Part shown: positions 1 to 7,480 of the stretch, in pieces
How the letters are laid out: each line of letters begins with the position of its first letter
How positions within the stretch are numbered: the first letter of the stretch is position 1
From: an uncultured Oscillibacter sp.
Lineage (GTDB): Bacteria > Bacillota > Clostridia > Oscillospirales > Oscillospiraceae
Assembly (NCBI RefSeq): GCF_910579365.1
Contig: NZ_CAJTUX010000067.1
Coordinates: 1 to 13,382, forward strand
Length of the DNA: 13,382 nucleotides
Direction of reading: 5' to 3'
The notes under the pieces: model-generated
Databases searched by the model: none
Told to the model about the DNA's origin: nothing
What the model saw: only the letters and a program-made list of their open reading frames with translations
Program-made: the position numbers and the translations under genes

Positions 1-721
1 GGGTGCCCATGGGCACGCCCGCCAGGGGGGTGAAGCCCATGGAGGTGTCCACGCTTTTGCCGCCGTCCACGGCGGTGATGGAGGAGCCGTTGCCCAGGTG
101 GCAGGAGATGAGCTTGAGCTCCTCGGGCTTTCTGCCCAGCATCGCGGCGGCCCGGCCGGCCACGTACTTGTGGCTGGTGCCGTGGAAGCCGTAGCGCCGG
201 ACCTTGTCCTCTTCATACCAGGCGTAGGGCAGGGCGTACATATAGGCCTGGGGGGGCATGGTCTGGTGGAAGGCGGTGTCAAACACAGCCACCATGGGCA
301 CGCCGGGCATCACCTTCTGGCAGGCCCGGATGCCCGTCAGGTTGGCGGGGTTGTGGAGGGGGGCCAGGGGGATGCAGTCCTCAATGGCCTTGAGTACCGC
401 GCTGTCAATAAGCACGGACTTATTGAAGGCCTCGCCGCCGTGGACCACCCGGTGCCCCACCGCGCCGATCTCGCTCATGGAGGCGATGACGCCGTTGTCC
501 TTGTCGGCTACCGCGTCCAGCACGGCCTGGATGGCCTCGGAGTGGGTGGGCATGGGGATATCAATGGCGTCCAGGGTCTTCTTCCCCTCAGCCTTGTAGG
601 TGAACTTGCCGTCGATGCCGATGCGCTCGCACAGGCCCTTGGCCAGCAGAACGCCGCTCTCCGGGTCCAGAAGCTGATACTTCAGGGAGGAACTCCCCGC
701 GTTGATGACTAGAATGTTCAT
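1..721 (-). CDS. ackA: Acetate kinase, N-terminal 240 residues (3' end off window)
   Basis: Acetate kinase interconverts acetyl phosphate plus ADP with acetate plus ATP in the cytoplasm, the ATP-yielding last step of the Pta-AckA pathway. I translated the minus strand from the ATG at 721. The product opens with MNILVINAGSSSLKY, the phosphate-binding start of the ASKHA fold. It then shows GHRVVHGGE (His90, Arg91), VFDTAFHQTMP (Asp148), YGFHGTSHKYV (His180) and CHLGNGSS (His208). Asn7, Arg91, Asp148 and His180 fall at the same numbers as the catalytic residues of the Methanosarcina enzyme, as I recall them. The family is about 400 residues, so roughly the last 40% is missing beyond base 1. A GAGGAG ribosome site lies 8 bases before the start. 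No pta is visible upstream; the divergent neighbour is tmcAL. Identification is very secure. Confidence 0.97.
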   Translation of the reverse strand, partial: MNILVINAGSSSLKYQLLDPESGVLLAKGLCERIGIDGKFTYKAEGKKTLDAIDIPMPTHSEAIQAVLDAVADKDNGVIASMSEIGAVGHRVVHGGEAFNKSVLIDSAVLKAIEDCIPLAPLHNPANLTGIRACQKVMPGVPMVAVFDTAFHQTMPPQAYMYALPYAWYEEDKVRRYGFHGTSHKYVAGRAAAMLGRKPEELKLISCHLGNGSSITAVDGGKSVDTSMGFTPLAGVPMGT

Positions 722-819
722 GTTTACCGTCTCCTCTTTTTGGGAAGGGCTTGCGCCTTTCCAGAATTTCATATAAGATAATACGCGAAAAGGCAGCCCT
801 TCTCCCGTTGTCCAAGTCC

Positions 820-847
820 ATTATACCAGACTTTCTGGGAGTTACAA
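820..847 (-). promoter_or_regulatory. Sigma-A promoter of ackA
   Basis: On the minus strand, TTGTAA (847 to 842) and TATAAT (825 to 820) are separated by 16 bp, with a TG just before the -10 element (TGGTATAAT). Transcription would start near 813, giving a leader of about 90 nt. The leader can form an imperfect hairpin with a GCAA tetraloop at 743-762 (arms GGAAAGGC and GCCCTTCC, one A-C mismatch), a short way upstream of the ribosome site. The -10 is perfect and the -35 matches four of six positions. I found no equally convincing promoter for tmcAL in this gap. Confidence 0.7.
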
Positions 848-900
848 CCGCCTTTTTACCGAAATGTCACTTTTTTGTCACCACTTCAGGGGGGAATTTT

Positions 901-2115
901 ATGCCCGTCGCTGGTATGATAACAGAATACAATCCCCTTCATTATGGCCATGTGTATCTGATGGAGGAGACCCGCCGCCTGTTGGGCCGGGATACCGCCA
1001 TTGTCTGCGTCATGAGCGGGAGCTTTGTCCAGCGGGGGGACTTTGCCGTTGCGGGCAAGTTTGCCCGGGCCGCCGCCGCCGTGCGAAGCGGGGCGGATCT
1101 GGTGCTGGAGCTGCCGCTGCCGTGGGCGCTTTCCTCGGCGGAGGGCTTCGCCGCCGGGGCCGTGGAGATTCTGAGGTCCGCGGGGGCGGTTACCCATTTG
1201 GTTTTTGGAAGCGAGAGCGGGGACGCCGGGGCCCTGGTCCGCGTGGCGGAGGCCCTTTGCTCCGAGGCGTTTCCCCCCAAGCTCCGGGAGGAGCTGAAAA
1301 AGGGGGACAGCTTCCCTGCCGCCCGCCAGCGGGCCGTGGAGGCCCTGCTCTCCGGGGAGGACGCCGGAGCGCTGGCCCGGCCCAACGACACCTTGGGCGT
1401 GGAGTACTGCAAGGCCCTTCGGGGCAGCGGCATCCGGCCTGTGGCCGTGCCCCGCCGGGGAGCGGGACACGACAGCGCCGAGGCGGAGGGCGGTTTTGCC
1501 TCCGCCTCCGCCATCCGGGCGCTGCTTGCCCGGGGGGAGGAGGAAACGGCCCTTTCCCTCATGGCCCCCGCCATGGCGGAGGCGTACCGCGCGGAGCGGG
1601 CCGCAGGCCGCGCCCCGGCGGCGCTGGCGAACTGCGAACGGGCGGTTTTGGCCCGGATGCGCTTTTTGGAGGAGGCGGACTGGGCCGCGCTGGACCAGGG
1701 GAACGAGGGCCTGTGCCGCCGCTTCGCCCGCTATGCCCCCTCCGCCCCGTCGGTGGAGGAGCTGCTGACAAACGTGAAAACGAAACGCTATCCCCTGGCC
1801 CGGCTCCGCCGGACGGTGTTCCGGGCCTATTTGGGACTGCCCCCCGCGCCGCCGGAGCGGCCCGCTTATCTGCGGGTCCTGGCGGCCAGCGAGGGGGGAA
1901 CGGCCCTGCTGGCCGGGATGCGGAACGCCGCCCTGCCGGTGCTGACCAAGCCCGCCGCCGTCCGCCGCCTGCCGGAAGAGGCCCGGCGCCTCTTCGGCCT
2001 GGAGGTCCGGGCCGGCCGGCTCTGGGCCCTGGCCTGTCCCGACCCCGCCGCCGTCCCGGACGAGTGGCGGACGGGTCCGGTGATCTGCCGGGGAGACGGG
2101 GGGACGGCGAGGTAA
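901..2115 (+). CDS. tmcAL: tRNA(Met) cytidine acetate ligase (TmcAL, YlbM family)
   Basis: TmcAL makes N4-acetylcytidine at the wobble position (C34) of elongator tRNA-Met. It activates acetate with ATP to an acetyl-adenylate, unlike TmcA, which uses acetyl-CoA. The 404-residue product has the usual family length (about 400-415). It begins with GMITEYNPLHYGH, whose HYGH (residues 14-17) is the nucleotidyltransferase HxGH signature. It continues with VMSGSFVQRGDFA and a later PNDTLGVEY, both typical of YlbM/DUF795 proteins. A basic KTKRYPLARLRR segment near the C-terminus fits tRNA contact. I chose the ATG at 901 because the protein motif starts immediately and a GGGGGGAA ribosome site precedes it; the longer open frame from 751 would run through the ackA promoter. 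A lipoprotein gene follows 12 bp downstream, so the two are probably cotranscribed. Confidence 0.92.
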   Translation: MPVAGMITEYNPLHYGHVYLMEETRRLLGRDTAIVCVMSGSFVQRGDFAVAGKFARAAAAVRSGADLVLELPLPWALSSAEGFAAGAVEILRSAGAVTHLVFGSESGDAGALVRVAEALCSEAFPPKLREELKKGDSFPAARQRAVEALLSGEDAGALARPNDTLGVEYCKALRGSGIRPVAVPRRGAGHDSAEAEGGFASASAIRALLARGEEETALSLMAPAMAEAYRAERAAGRAPAALANCERAVLARMRFLEEADWAALDQGNEGLCRRFARYAPSAPSVEELLTNVKTKRYPLARLRRTVFRAYLGLPPAPPERPAYLRVLAASEGGTALLAGMRNAALPVLTKPAAVRRLPEEARRLFGLEVRAGRLWALACPDPAAVPDEWRTGPVICRGDGGTAR

Positions 2116-2127
2116 GGAGGAACACGG

Positions 2128-2994
2128 ATGAGTACCATGATCGCTCTGTTTCTGGTACTAAGCGCCTTAGCCGGCTGCGCCGGGGAGACGTTGACCAATG
2201 TGAAAAACGCCCTGCCGGCCCCGCCGGCCGCCGCCGCCGTCTTTTCGGTGGAGATGGAGGAGTACGAGAAGACCATCCGGGACGGGAACGGCACGGTGCT
2301 GGCGGAGTGCGCCTATGAGCTGCCGGTGCTGAGGGCGCTGACGGAGGACGGGAACGCGCTGGAGGCGGCCTCCTCCGGAGAAGGGGAGGAGGCCCTGGCG
2401 GCGGTGGAGACCTTCAACGCCCATTTTGGCCAATGGAAATCCAATCCTCAGACCCTGGCGGAGAGCGCCAAGGCGGACTGGGCCTTTCGAAACGAGACCG
2501 GCCTGACTCCTGTGGCTTACACGGACGACCTCCGCTGTACGGTGTACCAGACGGAGAAGCTGATCAGCGTCTCCGGCGTCTACAGCACCTACACAGGCGG
2601 GGCCCATCCCAACAGCATCCTGATGAGCTGGAATTTCGATCTGGAGACCGGGGAGTTTTTCGAGGCGGAGATTCTGGACAAGGGCGGGGACCTTCGGGAG
2701 TACGTCCACCAGGCTTTGGTGAACAGGGCCCAGGAGGCGGCGGCGGAGATGGGGACAGCCGCCTCCGACTACTACTGGGAGGATTACGCCGACATTCTGG
2801 CGGACTGGCCCAGCTACGCCGTCAGTTTTGACCAGGAGGGCATGACCGTGGCCTTCTCCCCCTACGAGCTGGCGTGCTACGCCGCCGGGCCCCAGGTGTT
2901 TCAGCTGTCCTACGGCGAATTGCTGCCCCACCTGGACCAGCACGGCAGGGCGCTGCTGGGCCTGGAGGAGGAGCCCGCCGGGGAAACCAGGTAA
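2128..2994 (+). CDS. Predicted lipoprotein, DUF4163-DUF3298 (RsiV/PdaC-like)
   Basis: This is a 288-residue predicted lipoprotein on the outer face of the membrane. The N-terminus MSTMIALFLVLSALAGC is a hydrophobic segment ending in a lipobox with Cys17. The body resembles the DUF4163 plus DUF3298 pair found in anti-sigma factor RsiV and in the accessory part of deacetylase PdaC. YSTYTGGAHPNS (about 153-163) is the typical turn of this fold, and AFSPYELACYAAGPQVFQL (about 242-260) is the typical DUF3298 end. There is no catalytic deacetylase domain and no cytoplasmic sigma-binding part, so the role is unknown; binding a wall component or lysozyme-like protein would be a guess. The signal segment oddly lacks any Lys or Arg. 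The start is fixed by AGGAGG at 2115-2120 and an in-frame stop just upstream, which is the tmcAL TAA. Confidence 0.8.
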   Translation: MSTMIALFLVLSALAGCAGETLTNVKNALPAPPAAAAVFSVEMEEYEKTIRDGNGTVLAECAYELPVLRALTEDGNALEAASSGEGEEALAAVETFNAHFGQWKSNPQTLAESAKADWAFRNETGLTPVAYTDDLRCTVYQTEKLISVSGVYSTYTGGAHPNSILMSWNFDLETGEFFEAEILDKGGDLREYVHQALVNRAQEAAAEMGTAASDYYWEDYADILADWPSYAVSFDQEGMTVAFSPYELACYAAGPQVFQLSYGELLPHLDQHGRALLGLEEEPAGETR

Positions 2995-3006
2995 AGAGAA
3001 AACACA

Positions 3007-3038
3007 GCGGGCCGCCTTAATATAGGCGGCCCGCTTTT
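3007..3038. terminator. Bidirectional intrinsic terminator between convergent operons
   Basis: A perfect 10-bp stem (GCGGGCCGCC at 3007-3016 with GGCGGCCCGC at 3025-3034) encloses the 8-nt loop TTAATATA. On the plus strand it is followed by TTTTGT. On the minus strand the downstream sequence is TGTGTTTTCTCTTT, a weaker U-rich tract. It sits between the stop codons of the lipoprotein gene (plus) and the RND gene (minus), 12 bp and about 10 bp away, and probably ends both transcripts. Confidence 0.88.
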
Positions 3039-3044
3039 GTATGG

Positions 3045-6000
3045 TCAGGTGGTTTCCGCGGGGACGCGCTCAGGGGTCTGCGGAGCCTCGGGAGGGGGGA
3101 GCTCCCCGCCCCTGCGCCGGAAGAGGGTCCGCTTTTTCGGGGGCTTTTCCCCCTTATCCTTCCGGCGGAAGATGTGGCTCAGGTTATCAATGACGGAGTA
3201 GTACACCGGCGTGAACACCAGGGTGACGACGGTGGAGATCACCATGCCCGCGATCATGGTGATGCCCATGTCGCTCATCATCTCGTTGGTTTCCCCGATC
3301 CCCAAGGCCATGGGCACCATGGCGAGGATGGTGGTCAGCGTGGTCATGAGGATGGGCCGCACCCGCAGGGGGCAGGCGTGGAGGATGGCGGTCTCCCGGT
3401 CCTCGCCCCGGGCCCTTCGAATCTTGATGTACTCCACCAGGATGATGGAGGAGTTGACCACCGTGCCCGCCAGCATGATGATGGAGACCAGGGACAGCAT
3501 GGAGAGGTCCCGCCCCGCGACCGGGAGGCCGAACAGCGACCCGGTGAAGGCCACGGGGAGAATCAGCATGACCATGACGGGCATCAGAAAGCTCTCGAAC
3601 TGCACCGCCAGCACGAAGTACACCAGAAGCAGCGCCGCCGCCAGGGCAAGCAGCAGGTCGCCGAAGCTCTCCATCATGGTCTCATAGGAGCCGTCGGTCT
3701 CCACGGCGTAGCCCTGGGGGAAGGTGTAGTTGTCCAGAATCTCCCAGATGGCGGCGGTCATGGCGGCGGTGTCGCCGCTGACGGAGTCGCCGGAGATCGT
3801 CACCTGCCGGGTCTGGTTGGACCGGACGATGGTCTGGGGGGCCTGTTCAATGAGCACCTCGGCCACGGAGGAGAGGGGCACCGTTCCGCCGAAGGCGGAG
3901 GGCACGCCCATGGAGCGCAGAGCGTCCAGACTTCGGGAGGCCGCGCCGCCTCCCCGGATTACCACGTCCAGCTCCCGGCCGTTGACGGTGACCCGGGTGG
4001 CGGTGGAGCCGGTGAGCTCGGACCGGACCGCGCCGCCGATGGAGGCGGCGGTGAGACCGTACTGAGCGGCGGCCTCCCGGTTTACCCGGACCTTTACCTG
4101 GGGCACCTCGTCGGAGAGGGAGCTCTTCACGTTTACCGCGCCGGGCAGGGCCTCGATCTGGGTGATGAGATCGTTTGCCAGGAACTCCAGGGTGTCGTAA
4201 TCGTCGCCCTCGATGTTCACGGCGATATCCCCGCCGCCGCCCATCATGGCGCTGGAGTCCGAGGCGGAGACGGTGATCTCACAGCCCGCGATGTCCCGGA
4301 GCGCGCCCCGGAGCGCTGCGGCGATCTCGTTGCTGCTCCGCTGGCGCTGGGACTTGGAGCCGATGTCCAGCATCATGGTGACGGACTCGTTGGAGGCGAT
4401 GTAGAACATCTCCTCGATCTCCGGGACCTCCGCCTCCGTGATGGCGGTGACCCGGTCGGCGATGACGGAGGTCTCGTTCAGCTGAGAGCCGATGGGCATG
4501 CGGATGCTGAGGTTGATTGTGCCCTGGTCCATGTCGGGGATCAGCACCATCTTGGTGTTCAACAGGGTGACGCCGAAGAGGACCACCAGGGCGAAGGAGG
4601 CGGCCATGCCCAGGAAGAGGTGGTGAACGAAGAAGCCCAGGGTTTTCAGATAGAAGGCGCGAATCTTCTCCGTCAGCTTGTTCAGGGGACCGGGCCGCTT
4701 GGCGGCCTTCTTCTCCACCCGGCGGCGGACCTTCTCCTCGTCCAGGGTGAAGTAGCACAAGAGGGGGACCAGCGTCAGCGAGATCACCAGGGAGGCGAAG
4801 ATCAGCGAGGCGATGGTGAGGCAGAAGTCCTTGAACATCATCCCCGCCATGCCCCCGGTGAGGGCCAGGGGGACGAAAACGGCCTCCGTGGTGAGGGTGG
4901 AGGCCAGAACGGAGCTGGTGACCTCCTTTGTGCCCTCGATACAGGCGTCCGCCCGGCTGCGGCCCTCGGCGGAGAAGCGGTAGATGTTCTCCAGCACGAC
5001 GATGGAGTTGTCCACGATCATGCCCACGCCCATGGCGATGCCGCCCAGGGACATCATGTTCAGCGTCAGGTGGAAGGCGTTCATCAGCAGGAACACCGTC
5101 AGAATGCAGATGGGCATGGAGACGGCGATGGTCAGCGTGGCCCCGCCCCGGCGGAGGAACAGCAGGACGACAAGGGCCGCCAGCAGCACGCCCTGGAGGA
5201 TGTTCTGATAGGCGGCGTCCACCGTCTGGTTGATGTAGTCGCTGGCGAGGTAGGGGGTGGAGTAGCGCAGGGAGGGATGGTCTTCCCTCAGGCTCTCCAG
5301 CCGCTTCACCACCTGCTCGGAGACGTAAACCTCATTGGCGGCGGACTGCTTGGAGACCTGGAGCACCACGCAGGCGGACTCGCCGGATTTTGCCATGGCG
5401 TCCATGTCCTTGTCCTCCAGGCGGACATTGGCCACCTCGGAGAGGCGCACCGCCCCGCCGGTGGGGAGGGAGAGAATCATATTCCGCACGTCGTCCACCG
5501 TCTGGAACTTGGCGTCGGTGGAGACGGTGAGCTTCTTGGAGCCGTTTTCAAGGCTCCCGCCGGGGTAGATGAGGTTCTGGCCCGCCAGGAATTGCGAGAC
5601 GTAGGAGGCGGAGAGCCCGTAGCCCGCCGCCCGGGTGGGGTCCAGCTCCACGGCGATCTGCTGCTCCACGCCGCCGTTCACCGTCACCTGGGCCACGCCG
5701 TTGATGCGCTCCAAAGCGGGGACCACCAGGTCCTCCGCCATGCTTTGGAGCTGGCTGAGGTCGTCGCCCACCAGGGCGATCATGGCTGTGGGCATCAGGG
5801 CGCTGAGGTTCATGTTGATGATGACCGGGTCCATGGCGTCCTCCGGGAGGCTTACCTGATCGAACTGTTCCCGGAGCTTTGTGGCGGCGATGTCCAGGTC
5901 CGTGCCGTCCACATAGGTAATCTGAATCTGGCTGGCGCCGTCGGAGGAGGTGGAGGAAATCTCATCCACGCCGGGCACGGACATGATAGCCCCCTCCAGG

Positions 6001-6197
6001 GGCCGGGTGACCAGCTCCTCGATGTCGCTGGGGCTGGCGCCCACGTAGTAGCAGGCCACCACCGCCATGGGCATCTCCATCTCCGGCATCAGGGCCATCT
6101 GAAGCTGGGTGGCGAACATCAATCCGAAGACGCAGATCAGGATGCTGGCCAGGATGGTGGCCACCTTGTGCTGGATGCTTGCTTTGGCGATACTCAT
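3045..6197 (-). CDS. RND-family efflux transporter (AcrB/HAE1-like)
   Basis: This is a 1050-residue proton-driven inner-membrane exporter, probably the motor of the tripartite set encoded with it. The layout is that of AcrB-type pumps: TM1 at about 12-30, a first large porter domain at 31-330, TM2-6 at about 332-482, TM7 at 524-546, a second porter domain at 547-845, and TM8-12 at about 847-1000. TM4 carries GGIAMGVGMIVDNSIVVLEN, so Asp396 matches the first of the two relay aspartates of AcrB while the second is Asn397. TM10 has GTVVNSSIILVEYI, so the AcrB lysine is Asn. This resembles HAE1 pumps outside Proteobacteria, and I do not see the metal-type (CzcA) pattern. The last 40 residues form a basic, Pro-rich cytoplasmic tail. 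The start lies 6 bp after the adaptor's stop. The substrate cannot be read from sequence. Confidence 0.95.
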   Translation of the reverse strand: MSIAKASIQHKVATILASILICVFGLMFATQLQMALMPEMEMPMAVVACYYVGASPSDIEELVTRPLEGAIMSVPGVDEISSTSSDGASQIQITYVDGTDLDIAATKLREQFDQVSLPEDAMDPVIINMNLSALMPTAMIALVGDDLSQLQSMAEDLVVPALERINGVAQVTVNGGVEQQIAVELDPTRAAGYGLSASYVSQFLAGQNLIYPGGSLENGSKKLTVSTDAKFQTVDDVRNMILSLPTGGAVRLSEVANVRLEDKDMDAMAKSGESACVVLQVSKQSAANEVYVSEQVVKRLESLREDHPSLRYSTPYLASDYINQTVDAAYQNILQGVLLAALVVLLFLRRGGATLTIAVSMPICILTVFLLMNAFHLTLNMMSLGGIAMGVGMIVDNSIVVLENIYRFSAEGRSRADACIEGTKEVTSSVLASTLTTEAVFVPLALTGGMAGMMFKDFCLTIASLIFASLVISLTLVPLLCYFTLDEEKVRRRVEKKAAKRPGPLNKLTEKIRAFYLKTLGFFVHHLFLGMAASFALVVLFGVTLLNTKMVLIPDMDQGTINLSIRMPIGSQLNETSVIADRVTAITEAEVPEIEEMFYIASNESVTMMLDIGSKSQRQRSSNEIAAALRGALRDIAGCEITVSASDSSAMMGGGGDIAVNIEGDDYDTLEFLANDLITQIEALPGAVNVKSSLSDEVPQVKVRVNREAAAQYGLTAASIGGAVRSELTGSTATRVTVNGRELDVVIRGGGAASRSLDALRSMGVPSAFGGTVPLSSVAEVLIEQAPQTIVRSNQTRQVTISGDSVSGDTAAMTAAIWEILDNYTFPQGYAVETDGSYETMMESFGDLLLALAAALLLVYFVLAVQFESFLMPVMVMLILPVAFTGSLFGLPVAGRDLSMLSLVSIIMLAGTVVNSSIILVEYIKIRRARGEDRETAILHACPLRVRPILMTTLTTILAMVPMALGIGETNEMMSDMGITMIAGMVISTVVTLVFTPVYYSVIDNLSHIFRRKDKGEKPPKKRTLFRRRGGELPPPEAPQTPERVPAETT

Positions 6198-6203
6198 CTT
6201 CTT

Positions 6204-7451
6204 TTATTCCCCCTGGTCCTCTCCGCTCCCGGAGGCGGCGTTCCCGGCGGAGTCCGCGTCCCCGGTCTCCGCCGGAGCGGGGGCCCCGGAGACAATGCGC
6301 ACCGGGTCGCCGTCGCTGAGGTAGGCCTGCCCCACCGTGACCAGCCGCTGCCCGGCGGAAAGACCGGAGAGAACCTCCGTCACGCCGTTGCCGGTGAGGC
6401 CGGTGGTGACCTCCACATACTTGGCGGTGTCGTGTTCCACCACGAAGACATACTGGGTCTCGCCCCGGGTCAGCACCGCCTCGGTGGGCACCACGATGGT
6501 GTTCTCCGACACGTCGGTGTGGAAGGTGACGTCGGCGAACATGCCCGCCAGCAGTCCGCTGGTCTCGGAGGGCAGGGCGAGGGTGACGGTGTAGAGCCGG
6601 GTCTGCATGTTGGCCGCCCGCTCCACGGAGCGGATGGTGGCCTCGAAGGTCTGCTCCGCGGCGCTGACGCTGACGTCCGCCGTGTCCCCGGCGGAGAGCT
6701 TGGGCACCAGCGCCTCGGAGACCTGCACCACGGCCTTCATCTGCTCCGCCCCGTCGATAACGGCCAGGGGCATGGTGTTGGAGATGAAGCTGCCCTCCGT
6801 GGCGTTCATGGTGACCAGGGTGCCGCTGCTGGGGGCGACGACGTTGCCCCGGGCGTCCACGTTTTCCAGGACGGTGTCCAGCTGCTCCACATTGGAAAGG
6901 GCGCTCTGCATGCCGGCCTCCAGCTGGGAGAGGGTGGAGTTCCGCTGGGCCACGGCGGTTTGCAGCTGCAGCTCCGCCTGGTCGATCTCCATCTGCGAGG
7001 CCGCGCCGATCTCAAAAAGCTCCTTGAGGTCGCGGACGCTCTTCTCCAGCAGGGCGATCTGCTTTTCAAAAACGGCGGCCTGATCGTTGTACCCCTGCAC
7101 GGCGGAGCGGTAGCTGATGCCGGCGGCATTGTAGCTGGAGAGGGTGCTGCCCAGGTCCAGGGTACACAGCAGGTCCCCAGCCTTCACCTCGTCTCCCGCC
7201 TCGGCGTAGACGGCGGTGCACTTGGCGTTGACGGCCACCATGATGGTGGACTGGTCCTCCGCCGCCAGCTGGCCGGAGACGGTGTTTTCCGCATAAATGG
7301 TGTCCGGGGAGATTTCCTCCACCTGGACGGCGATGCCGGCGGCGGAGGGTTCCTCCTCCGGCGTATCGTCCGTAGCGCCGCCGCCGCAGGCGGCCAGAGA
7401 CAGCGCCAGCACGGCGGCAAGCAGCGCCGCCAGGATATTCTTCTTTGTCAT
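6204..7451 (-). CDS. Membrane fusion lipoprotein (periplasmic adaptor-like, HlyD/AcrA family)
   Basis: This 415-residue adaptor would link the RND pump to its partner. MTKKNILAALLAAVLALSLAAC is a lipoprotein signal with lipidated Cys22. A barrel-sandwich half (about 57-100, including AEAGDEVKAGDLLCTLDLG) leads into a long helical hairpin (about 103-197). The second lipoyl half (VVAPSSGTLVTMNATEGSFI, 204-223), a beta-barrel and a membrane-proximal domain follow, then an acidic low-complexity tail from about 388. The hairpin tip, ELFEIGAASQMEIDQAE, fits the AcrA/MacA docking pattern L-x6-S (Leu145, Ser152), although the upstream Arg is one residue off. I chose the ATG at 7451 because GGGAGGA precedes it and it opens directly on the signal peptide. 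An ATG at 7484 overlaps the tolC-like stop and would add a non-signal extension. Confidence 0.93.
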   Translation of the reverse strand: MTKKNILAALLAAVLALSLAACGGGATDDTPEEEPSAAGIAVQVEEISPDTIYAENTVSGQLAAEDQSTIMVAVNAKCTAVYAEAGDEVKAGDLLCTLDLGSTLSSYNAAGISYRSAVQGYNDQAAVFEKQIALLEKSVRDLKELFEIGAASQMEIDQAELQLQTAVAQRNSTLSQLEAGMQSALSNVEQLDTVLENVDARGNVVAPSSGTLVTMNATEGSFISNTMPLAVIDGAEQMKAVVQVSEALVPKLSAGDTADVSVSAAEQTFEATIRSVERAANMQTRLYTVTLALPSETSGLLAGMFADVTFHTDVSENTIVVPTEAVLTRGETQYVFVVEHDTAKYVEVTTGLTGNGVTEVLSGLSAGQRLVTVGQAYLSDGDPVRIVSGAPAPAETGDADSAGNAASGSGEDQGE

Positions 7452-7480
7452 GTGCGTCCTCCCATACGATTTGGCCGTTG

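Noticed and set aside
98..712. A 204-codon plus-strand frame opposite ackA
   Set aside because: It is a Gly/His/Val-rich antisense shadow of acetate kinase, whose catalytic residues are intact on the minus strand.
751..900. A longer N-terminus for TmcAL starting at 751
   Set aside because: It would overlap the ackA promoter and lacks a ribosome site, and the conserved protein begins at the ATG at 901 behind a good one.
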